This document shows, in pieces, positions 8,013 to 13,306 of a stretch of 13,306 bases of DNA. Source of the stretch: CAYWMQ01 sp964459635 (GTDB lineage: Bacteria > Patescibacteriota > Minisyncoccia > Phycocordibacterales > UBA12088); the NCBI GenBank assembly GCA_964459635.1, contig CAYWMQ010000020.1, positions 1 to 13,306 on the forward strand, in the 5' to 3' direction. How positions within the stretch are numbered: the stretch's first letter is position 1; each line of letters starts with the position of its first letter. The notes under the pieces are model-generated. The model did not search any database. It was given only the letters and a program-made list of their open reading frames with translations, and was not told where the DNA came from. Made by a program: the position numbers and the translations under genes.

Positions 8013-8849
8013 TTACCTGGGCAACAAAATTATTGCAGCTCCTATGGCAAGACCGAGCGAAGAAACAAGAACTATTAGGATACTGTTCCAAATAAGCATG
8101 GACGTAATTGATGATTTTGCCAATGGGTTACGTCCTACTGAAATAATGCTTTGCGAAAGCGATCCTCCAAAGCTCCTGAGAGCGGCTACCATCGCGCCAA
8201 ACGCGACAATTGCGGCCAATAAATATCTGAACAACATGATAAGATCAAGTCTCTGCGTGGTTTGATTTTCCGGTTGTTGCTGCACAGCAGCGGGAGGAGT
8301 GGTCGACGCCATCACCATACCTGTCATGGCAGATGCAGGCCCTATACGAAGGGCGACAGGCACTCGACCGTACAGCACTTGCCCTGCTTCGCCTTCGATA
8401 CTTTGCATGTCCTCCAGTGCTACGCCTAGCACGTACACGTCTGTATCACTAGGTGCCCGTATTCCAATGCCTGCCTGCTCTGAGGAGGTCACAAGGTCCC
8501 CAGCCCGTATGTGCCCGCCGGCGTCACTAACATTTACAACCGCTTCACCGAACCGCACCAATGGCACACTACCCTCTGCGCCGTCCTCGACAGTGAAGTG
8601 TAGCAGCGGATCCATGGTCACCACACCTGCAATACGAATATCCCCAACCCCCTGCGCCAAGCGATACGTCCCGGTTGAATCATTGAACGCAATAATGTCG
8701 CCATCACGAGCACCCTCGTCAATACGTACAGACGTTGCAACAGCCGTGGCCTGAAGATCCTGTGCTCGCATTGAGTGAGGTACTGCGAGTGAAATGGCAC
8801 CACACACAAGCAGGCTGCACGTGCCCACCAGCTGCAAACGACCTTTCAT
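8013..8849 (-). CDS. Secreted beta-domain fused to c-subunit-like membrane hairpin without ion-binding carboxylate
   Basis: A 278-residue protein at the c position of the operon. Residues 1-29 are a signal peptide (MKGR start, hydrophobic core, likely cut before Q30-D31). Residues 31-175 form a beta-rich domain whose phrases GDIIAFNDSTGTYRLA, HIRAGDLVTSS and VLGVALEDM recall domains of phage-tail-like and fibre proteins. A P/T/Q linker (about 183-200) leads to two membrane helices (about 203-238 and 249-276) joined by GRNP (239-242). The hairpin aligns with ATP synthase subunit c (R-Q/N-P loop), but the position of the essential Glu/Asp in helix 2 is V260, and neither helix contains any acid; R225 lies in helix 1. 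The signal peptide puts the domain outside and the RNP loop in the cytoplasm, the same orientation as a c ring. The start at 8849 is preferred over 8873 because of the signal peptide and the promoter lying between the two. Confidence 0.8.
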   Translation of the reverse strand: MKGRLQLVGTCSLLVCGAISLAVPHSMRAQDLQATAVATSVRIDEGARDGDIIAFNDSTGTYRLAQGVGDIRIAGVVTMDPLLHFTVEDGAEGSVPLVRFGEAVVNVSDAGGHIRAGDLVTSSEQAGIGIRAPSDTDVYVLGVALEDMQSIEGEAGQVLYGRVPVALRIGPASAMTGMVMASTTPPAAVQQQPENQTTQRLDLIMLFRYLLAAIVAFGAMVAALRSFGGSLSQSIISVGRNPLAKSSITSMLIWNSILIVLVSSLGLAIGAAIILLPR

Positions 8850-8858
8850 ACAAAGACA

Positions 8859-8867
8859 AGTATAGCA
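8859..8867 (-). promoter_or_regulatory. Extended -10 promoter of the ATPase operon
   Basis: TGCTATACT on the minus strand is a TG-extended -10 box (TGn followed by TATACT) ending 9 nt before the ATG at 8849. No good -35 lies at 16-18 bp, which an extended -10 can tolerate. Transcription would begin only a couple of nucleotides before the start codon, so the mRNA would be almost leaderless. The box excludes the alternative ATG at 8873 if it is the only promoter. Confidence 0.6.
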
Positions 8868-9110
8868 GGACATGCGAGCGGATGACGCGAATGCGGAAGC
8901 AAAAGGTGTGCATATCGCCGCACTTCACGAAGGTGCGCCCAGCCTCATTAGATAAGCAACGTTGCAGCGTATTGGCAAGCACGACACGAACCACAAAGCA
9001 ATTTATAAGCTCATCACTTCTATACCGATACAACGCTGCTGCGCGCGAGGCGAGCCTCGGAACCATGCAGCATCACCGCTGTATGAAGGTGTTATTAAAG
9101 TGCCACGTGT
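8868..9110. other. Intergenic region upstream of the ATPase operon
   Basis: No coding frame here is convincing. It holds a perfect 10-bp palindrome GCAACGTTGC (8956-8965), about 90 bp upstream of the operon promoter and a possible regulator site. It also holds a small GC hairpin CGAGGC-GA-GCCTCG (9046-9059) with no U-tract on either strand. I see no tRNA or known riboswitch. Confidence 0.4.
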
Positions 9111-9137
9111 ACATAAACAAGTCCCGCACGCGCGGGA
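9111..9137 (-). terminator. Probable terminator of the HTH gene
   Basis: On the minus strand TCCCGC-GCGT-GCGGGA forms a perfect 6-bp GC-rich stem with a 4-nt loop (9137-9122), followed by CTTGTTTATGT, a modest U-rich tail. It lies about 50 nt after the stop codon of the HTH gene at 9186. A TATAAT hexamer on the same strand at 9164-9159, just upstream, has no matching -35, so I do not call it a promoter. Confidence 0.5.
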
Positions 9138-9185
9138 TATATCAACGAAATAGCTACTATTATATAGATTTATCGGATGACTCTG

Positions 9186-10094
9186 CTAGCCGACAAGCAG
9201 ATAGGCAACGAGAACGGCGCAGAGAAGTATTACGGCACCAAGTACCGGCCCTGTCTTCGAATCGTTCGCGCTCATGTGCGAAGCACCGGCAGCAGGTTGC
9301 CTAACTGCGGTCGATTCTTCACTTGTGCTTGTAGGTACGCCTCCTACTTGTTTTCCGACGCGGGCACCGGGTGCGTATCGTTCCACATTTTTGGCACCAC
9401 CTGCAGCCTTACGTACCCCATCAAGCATTCCAGCCGCCGGAGCGCGCATGGTACCGGACGCTTGCGGTACGTCATGCGTACGTATGGGCCTGTTCATTCG
9501 CGGCGATGCAATAGGGACATTCTGAAAGCGCTGTACTCTGACAGGCTCGGGATTTAGGGGGCGACTATCCTCGAAGTACAGCGGTGAAGCATCATGAAAA
9601 TGTACATCTGACTCTGCGAGCACGCGCTTTTGAAGAAGACTAGACTTTGCAGCAGGAATCATACCGGAGTCATTCGAGGGCAAAGTATGGGCGCCCTCGT
9701 CAGGTACGAGTGCCGATGTAACCTGGACTTCAGAATCATCATCATCGTCGTCGGGTGTATCGTGCGCGTCAACGATGCCTGTCGCTACTGCTTCAGGATC
9801 CTTTGCCTTTACGATGACGACATTTTCGTCGCTATCGTGCGCGGCCCGTGCCGGAGCGGCCTGCCGCTCTACCTGCGAGCGCTTTTTTGTAGGCTGATGT
9901 AAGGTGTAGTGCACTCCCAGCTTATGCTGGCGGATTGACTCTTCACTCACATACCAGCTTCGCCCGACCAAGCGAGCGCGTACTTTACCTGCTCTGCAAA
10001 GCTGACCAACGTAATCCTTTGTATATCCGACAAGCGAGGCGGCGCGCTTTGACGAGATATAGCGTACGCCATCAAATTCTAGACTCTCTTCCAT
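9186..10094 (-). CDS. Tail-anchored helix-turn-helix protein
   Basis: A 302-residue protein. Residues 11-57 form an excisionase/MerR-like DNA-binding domain (SKRAASLVGYTKDYVGQLCR, then G..RARLVGRSWYV), clearly related to the N-terminus of the fibre protein at the left of the window. Residues 60-280 look disordered, with an acidic run of six aspartates (115-120) and many P, S, T and A. The last 21 residues (282-302, GAVILLCAVLVAYLLVG at the end) are a single membrane segment, so the protein is probably tail-anchored with its DNA-binding domain in the cytoplasm. The ATG at 10094 is chosen over a GTG at 10154 because a -10 box lies between them, 6 nt upstream of the ATG. Proteins of this design are frequent in Parcubacteria. 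Targets are unknown; the inverted repeat at its own promoter suggests self-regulation. Confidence 0.85.
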   Translation of the reverse strand: MEESLEFDGVRYISSKRAASLVGYTKDYVGQLCRAGKVRARLVGRSWYVSEESIRQHKLGVHYTLHQPTKKRSQVERQAAPARAAHDSDENVVIVKAKDPEAVATGIVDAHDTPDDDDDDSEVQVTSALVPDEGAHTLPSNDSGMIPAAKSSLLQKRVLAESDVHFHDASPLYFEDSRPLNPEPVRVQRFQNVPIASPRMNRPIRTHDVPQASGTMRAPAAGMLDGVRKAAGGAKNVERYAPGARVGKQVGGVPTSTSEESTAVRQPAAGASHMSANDSKTGPVLGAVILLCAVLVAYLLVG

Positions 10095-10100
10095 GTCTCC

Positions 10101-10129
10101 AGTATACGAGATGCAAAAGTGACTATCCA
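10101..10129 (-). promoter_or_regulatory. Promoter of the HTH gene (leaderless)
   Basis: The -10 TATACT (10106-10101) ends 6 nt before the ATG at 10094. At 17 bp upstream lies TGGATA (10129-10124), a 4-of-6 match to the -35 consensus, contained inside the inverted repeat at 10123-10146. Transcription should start at or next to the A of the ATG. GGAG near the ATG is only 2 nt away, too close to act as a Shine-Dalgarno. Confidence 0.6.
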
Positions 10130-10146
10130 CCTTCCGCTGTGGATAG
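10123..10146. repeat. Perfect 8-bp inverted repeat, possible operator or gatB terminator
   Basis: CTATCCAC, an 8-nt spacer, then GTGGATAG. It covers the -35 of the HTH promoter, where a dimeric repressor could block transcription. On the minus strand it lies 30 nt after the gatB stop and is followed by TCACTTTTGC, so it could also act as a weak terminator. Each arm is close to a DnaA box (TTATCCACA), with one or two mismatches. Confidence 0.55.
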
Positions 10147-10175
10147 CCTTCCACGAATATAAGCAGACATGCGCT

Positions 10176-11612
10176 CTAGGCCGACTCTGTAGGTGCGCGC
10201 GCAGCTTTTTCCAATGCTTGCGCCAGCAATTGTGGATTTGCAGATCCTTTAGAGAGCTTCATGCCTTGGCCCACGAGAAACTGAAGTGCGGCCTGTTTGC
10301 CTGCGCGATACTCGGCAGCCACCTCGGAGTGTGCAGACAAAATATCTATAGCCAGACTCATCAAATGACCTTCATCGGAAGACTGGATGAGTTGGTGTGT
10401 TGCTGCAATGTCTTCGGGCTCTCCACCCTCTGCGGCCCAGTAGCCAAGTACATCCTTTGCGCCACGCGAAGACAGCTTGTCATCCATTGAAAGCTGAATG
10501 ATAGACGCAAGCCCCGCGCCCTTCAAGGACGGCAGAGGGAGGAGCGCATTATCTTTCTTGTTGTATAGGCCGATCAGGTCCGTACAAAGGTAATTTGCTG
10601 CAAGCGTACACGCTCGATGATCCTTCAGATACACGCAGGCCTCCTCAAAGATTCTCGCGAGCTCGGGAGTGCCCGAAAGTACATATGCTTGCTGTTCCGT
10701 GATTCCCGCCTCAATGTAGCGCGCTCGACGCGCCCAAGGTGTTTCCGGAAGCTCCGCACGCAATATATCATCCGAGAACTCAAGTATTTCGGAGAGCTTC
10801 AGTTTCGGTAGATCCGGCTCAGGAAAATACCGATAGTCGTGTGACTCTTCTTTTGCACGTTGCGAGAAGGTGCGCTGCTTACTTTCATCCCAGCCTCGCG
10901 TCTCTTGTGCTACTTTCTCTCCACGAGAGAGTACCTCAGCCTGACGCTTCACCTCATACTGTATCGCCTGCTCAACTGCTCGAAAGGAGTTCAAATTCTT
11001 CACCTCGACCTTCGTGCCAAGTTTTTCGGGCTTGTCCGAGATACTTATGTTTGCCTCGATGCGCATCTCCCCTTTCTCCAGATTAGCGTGACTTGCTCCG
11101 AGGTATAGCAGCAGAAGCCTCAAATCTCGCGCAAACGCGACCGCGGTCTCAGCGTCATGCATTACAGGCTCCGTTACAAGCTCCATGAGCGGTACACCCG
11201 CTCGGTTAAAGTTCACGAGGCTGGTTTCAAGCCCGTGCGATGAGCTCCCTGTGTCCTCTTCAAGGTGAATGCGTGTGATAGCAACCGGCCCGATGGCACC
11301 TCCCCGCACAAGCGGATACTTATACTGGCTAATCTGGAAGTTCTTCGGTATGTCCGGGTAGAAGTAGTTCTTACGGTCAAACTCCGAATAGTCCGCTAGG
11401 CTGCCTCCCACGGCCGTTCCCACACGTAGCACGTGCCGCACAGCCTCTTTGTTTATGACAGGCAATGTGCCCGGGTGTCCCATACATATCGGGCAAACGT
11501 TCACGTTCGGTTGCACCTCATCCGCATCATTACGCGAATCACAGAACATCTTGGTACTCGTATTCAGCTCTGCATGTATCTCAAGACCTATGGTGGGTAT
11601 GTATGCACTCAT
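10176..11612 (-). CDS. gatB: Aspartyl/glutamyl-tRNA amidotransferase subunit B
   Basis: A 478-residue protein, the normal GatB length. With GatA and GatC it converts misacylated Glu-tRNA(Gln) or Asp-tRNA(Asn) to the amide in the cytoplasm; GatB binds the tRNA and carries out the kinase/transamidation step. Visible blocks: IGLEIHAELNTSTKMFC near the N-terminus, VCPICMGHPGTLPVIN, YFYPDIPKNFQISQY, IHLEEDTGSSSH, FNRAGVPLMELVTEP, VEVKNLNSFRAVEQA and SHDYRYFPEPDLP. The C-terminal YqeY-like tail ends in LVGQGMKLSKGSANP. The zinc-type cysteines are reduced: the first pair reads C-D-S instead of C-x-C. The ATG at 11612 is chosen because the family's N-terminus begins there and a promoter sits just upstream. 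gatA and gatC are not in the window. Confidence 0.97.
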   Translation of the reverse strand: MSAYIPTIGLEIHAELNTSTKMFCDSRNDADEVQPNVNVCPICMGHPGTLPVINKEAVRHVLRVGTAVGGSLADYSEFDRKNYFYPDIPKNFQISQYKYPLVRGGAIGPVAITRIHLEEDTGSSSHGLETSLVNFNRAGVPLMELVTEPVMHDAETAVAFARDLRLLLLYLGASHANLEKGEMRIEANISISDKPEKLGTKVEVKNLNSFRAVEQAIQYEVKRQAEVLSRGEKVAQETRGWDESKQRTFSQRAKEESHDYRYFPEPDLPKLKLSEILEFSDDILRAELPETPWARRARYIEAGITEQQAYVLSGTPELARIFEEACVYLKDHRACTLAANYLCTDLIGLYNKKDNALLPLPSLKGAGLASIIQLSMDDKLSSRGAKDVLGYWAAEGGEPEDIAATHQLIQSSDEGHLMSLAIDILSAHSEVAAEYRAGKQAALQFLVGQGMKLSKGSANPQLLAQALEKAARAPTESA

Positions 11613-11619
11613 GCGCCAA

Positions 11620-11648
11620 AGAATAGCGCACAACCTTAGGTGCTGCAA
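11620..11648 (-). promoter_or_regulatory. Promoter of gatB (leaderless)
   Basis: TTGCAG (11648-11643), a 17-bp spacer, TATTCT (11625-11620), then 7 nt to the ATG at 11612. The transcript would start at the initiation codon. This is the best-spaced two-box promoter in the window and confirms the short form of GatB. Confidence 0.6.
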
Positions 11649-12103
11649 CGAAAGAAGCCGGACTACCTGTGCGTAGCAAAATTGTATGTGTACAAACCTT
11701 GATCGCTCCGCTCTGATAGAGACCACTAATCCGTACGTGGGTTTCGGGCCCGTATGTACCGCGCTCGGCACAGAGCAGTCAGCGACATGTTTCCACACAG
11801 CNNNNNNNNNNNNNNNNNNNNNNNNNNNNNNNNNNNNNNNNNNNNNNNNNNNNNNNNNNNNNNNNNNNNNNNNNNNNNNNNNNNNNNNNNNNNNNNNNNN
11901 NGGCGTTAAGACCTACCCCGCAATGGGACTTCATATCTAAGCTGCAAAGCGCTGCGCGTAGAGTAGAAAAACTACTACGGCACATCATCGTGCCTGCATG
12001 CACGCTTCGCGGCAAAGGCGTTGCTTGATATTCTCTGTATGCGTGTATGCAGCCCGCGCGGCACATACCCCACCATGCGTGTACGCCCAGAGCGACTCTG
12101 CCA
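11649..12103. other. Intergenic sequence interrupted by the scaffold gap
   Basis: Known bases flank the N run on both sides, and no gene is supported. On the right side a plus-strand frame ends at 11940 (last residues GVKTYPAMGLHI) and could be the tail of a gene lost in the gap, but 12 residues are too few to judge. Two small hairpins follow: GTAG-AAAAA-CTAC inside 11962-11973, and GGCAC-ATCATC-GTGCC (11979-11994), which lacks a U-tract. Confidence 0.4.
11802..11901. other. Run of 100 N (assembly gap)
   Basis: Exactly 100 undefined bases, the usual placeholder for a gap of unknown length joined by read pairs. The order and distance of sequence to the left and right are therefore not proven. 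Confidence 0.98.
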
Positions 12104-12112
12104 TGTTATAGT
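12104..12112 (+). promoter_or_regulatory. Extended -10 promoter of the deaminase gene
   Basis: TGTTATAGT is a TG-extended -10 (TGn followed by TATAGT), ending 6 nt before the ATG at 12119. No clear -35 is present. The arrangement mirrors the ATPase operon promoter and predicts a leaderless mRNA. Confidence 0.55.
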
Positions 12113-12118
12113 GGCAGC

Positions 12119-13111
12119 ATGCACCGCGCACGGACACCGGCTCGCATAGAGCTCCATACCCACCTCGGCTCGTCGGTCGACCCCGCCATACTCTGGTCTA
12201 TCGCGCACGCGCAGGGCATACGCCTCCCCACCAAGGACTACTGGGCGTTTGAGGATATGATCACCATGCGCGGGTCTGAGCGCAACAAGTCGCTCGACGA
12301 CATGCACGACAACTTTTTCAGGTGGACGGAGCTCATACAGAGCTCGCCTTTAGCAGTAGAGGAGTCAGTAAAGAGTGTCATTGGTGGTGGGTACCGTAAG
12401 TGCAACATTGTGCTGCAGGAACTGCGTTTTAATCCGATGTTTCGAAACAGAGGCGGCGAGCAGGACCTCGACCACATTATCATGGCTGCGCTCCGTGGTA
12501 TGGACAAGGCACTCCTTGAGTACCCGCAGGTGCGCGCGGGACTCATCCTGATGATGGACCGCACCCTGCCCTTTGCGCAAAACGAAATAATTTTGGAGAA
12601 GGCGCTCTTCTACCGCACGCGCGGTGTCGTAGGTATCGACCTCGGCGGACCGCAGCGCTCGTCTTTCTCAATGAAACGACACGCGCCACTCTTTGCACGC
12701 GCCCGCGCGGCAGGGCTTGGAGTGACGATACACACGGGCGAAGAAGGCACGCTCGACGAGCTCCGGTACGTCGTACGCAAGATACGCCCCGACCGCATCG
12801 GCCACGGCCTGCTCGCTGTACAAGACCCGGTGCTTCTGGCAGAGCTCGCGCAGGCGCGTATTACGCTTGAGCTGTGCCCCACCTCCAACATTCGCAACCG
12901 CCGCGTACGCTCGCTCCGTGCGCTTGGGAGCATCATTGCGCGCTTTCAACGTGCTGGTGTGCGCTTTACGATAAATACGGACGGCCCGGAGATGTACCAG
13001 ACGCACGTGCAGCTTGAAGAGGACATGCTCGTCGCTGCACGCATACTGCGCGAGCGAGATATAGCCACATGCCGCACGCACGCTTTCGAGGCTGCGTTTG
13101 TCGCTGGCTAG
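12119..13111 (+). CDS. Adenosine-deaminase-family metal-dependent hydrolase
   Basis: A 330-residue TIM-barrel amidohydrolase of the adenosine/AMP deaminase family, which removes the 6-amino group from a purine or related base using zinc. Metal and catalytic residues are in place: ELHTHL (H13, H15), VTIHTGEE (H205, E208), RIGHGL (H229) and NTDGPE (D288). Other family blocks are LQELRFNP, GVVGIDLGGPQ and ELCPTSN. Mouse-type adenosine deaminase has two aspartates in the last motif (TDDP); here the second is glycine (G289), so substrate use may differ. It is about normal length and complete at its end (FEAAF). The ATG at 12119 is chosen over 12047 because the longer N-terminus has no family match and an extended -10 lies between. 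In a CPR cell it would fit nucleoside salvage. Its link to the left part of the window depends on the scaffold gap. Confidence 0.9.
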   Translation: MHRARTPARIELHTHLGSSVDPAILWSIAHAQGIRLPTKDYWAFEDMITMRGSERNKSLDDMHDNFFRWTELIQSSPLAVEESVKSVIGGGYRKCNIVLQELRFNPMFRNRGGEQDLDHIIMAALRGMDKALLEYPQVRAGLILMMDRTLPFAQNEIILEKALFYRTRGVVGIDLGGPQRSSFSMKRHAPLFARARAAGLGVTIHTGEEGTLDELRYVVRKIRPDRIGHGLLAVQDPVLLAELAQARITLELCPTSNIRNRRVRSLRALGSIIARFQRAGVRFTINTDGPEMYQTHVQLEEDMLVAARILRERDIATCRTHAFEAAFVAG

Positions 13112-13132
13112 CCTTCGTACGCAAAAAGGTAC

Positions 13133-13157
13133 CTAGTACTGCACGAGAACGTACTAG
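13133..13157. repeat. 7-bp inverted repeat between convergent genes
   Basis: CTAGTAC, 11 nt, GTACTAG lies in the 57-nt gap between the deaminase stop and the stop of the facing gene. A bidirectional terminator would be expected here, but neither strand shows a strong U-tract next to the stem. AAAAAGG lies to the left, giving a CCTTTTT on the minus strand about 10 nt past the repeat. Confidence 0.35.
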
Positions 13158-13168
13158 ATCGACCGCTC

Positions 13169-13306
13169 TTACTCAGGGCGACATGCTGCCGTGACAGCGT
13201 CGCCTACGGCTTTGACCGCCGCATCATCAAGCACGGTAACCGTGCGTGTTTGCTTCCCCTTCGCACGAAAGGTCTCCTCCACTTCGTGCTGTTTCGCTGC
13301 GTCCAC
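13169..13306 (-). CDS. C-terminal 45 residues of an unidentified protein
   Basis: Read directly from the minus strand: an open frame entering from the right edge and ending in TAA at 13171-13169. The visible part is charged and then helical-looking (VEETFRAKGKQTRTVTVLDD, followed by an AAVKAVGDAV stretch). The composition looks like real coding sequence, and the convergent placement next to the deaminase fits compact packing. I do not recognise a family from so short a tail, and its start is outside the window. Confidence 0.6.
   Translation of the reverse strand: MDAAKQHEVEETFRAKGKQTRTVTVLDDAAVKAVGDAVTAACRPE

Noticed and set aside
8956..8965. Palindrome GCAACGTTGC as a definite operator
   Set aside because: It is perfect but occurs once, lies about 90 bp upstream of the promoter and has no linked regulator. 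I kept it only as a note in the intergenic entry.
11902..11940. C-terminal fragment of a gene ending at 11940 next to the N run
   Set aside because: Only 12 residues are visible and no family can be assigned; a chance open frame is equally likely.
1..13306. CRISPR array, insertion sequence, tRNA or rRNA
   Set aside because: I looked for regularly spaced direct repeats, transposase-like frames with terminal repeats, and tRNA T-arm patterns and found none.

Overview
The window looks like a piece of a Candidate Phyla Radiation (Patescibacteria), probably Parcubacteria, genome. The evidence is compact gene packing, an almost complete lack of Shine-Dalgarno sequences, starts placed directly under -10 boxes, and two proteins with a small excisionase/MerR-like helix-turn-helix joined to a membrane segment, an architecture common in Parcubacteria. 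TGA, TAG and TAA are all used as stops, so UGA does not appear to be recoded. The taxon is inferred from gene style, not from a marker gene. A run of 100 N (11802-11901) marks a scaffold join, so the right-hand 1.4 kb may not be truly adjacent to the rest.

Layout, all on the minus strand unless stated. 1-1912: N-terminal 637 residues of a large surface-fibre protein whose first 55 residues are a DNA-binding-like domain. 1913-2584: no convincing gene. 2585-8849: a seven-gene rotary-ATPase operon reading, in transcription order, c-like membrane protein, b-like stalk, delta, alpha, gamma, beta, epsilon. 9186-10094: a tail-anchored helix-turn-helix protein. 10176-11612: gatB. After the N gap, plus strand 12119-13111: an adenosine-deaminase-family hydrolase, facing the C-terminal end of an unidentified minus-strand gene (13169-13306).

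The centrepiece is the ATPase operon. The order is that of a bacterial atp operon, but subunit a is absent and the subunit at the c position is very unusual. It has a signal peptide, a roughly 170-residue beta-rich extracytoplasmic domain, and then a c-type transmembrane hairpin with an RNP loop but no carboxylate at the ion-binding position. The b-like stalk is about twice the normal length. Alpha has lost its Walker A lysine, beta keeps its catalytic residues, and epsilon lacks its C-terminal helical domain. Read together, this suggests an F1 motor that hydrolyses ATP and may turn, or hold, a ring of proteins bearing external domains, rather than an ion-driven ATP synthase. Function is inference; the sequence features are direct.

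Regulation: four genes (the c-like gene, the HTH gene, gatB and the deaminase) have a recognisable -10 hexamer ending 6-9 nt before the chosen ATG, implying leaderless or nearly leaderless mRNAs. These -10 boxes also decide the starts. A perfect 8-bp inverted repeat overlaps the -35 region of the HTH gene and could be its operator or the gatB terminator.
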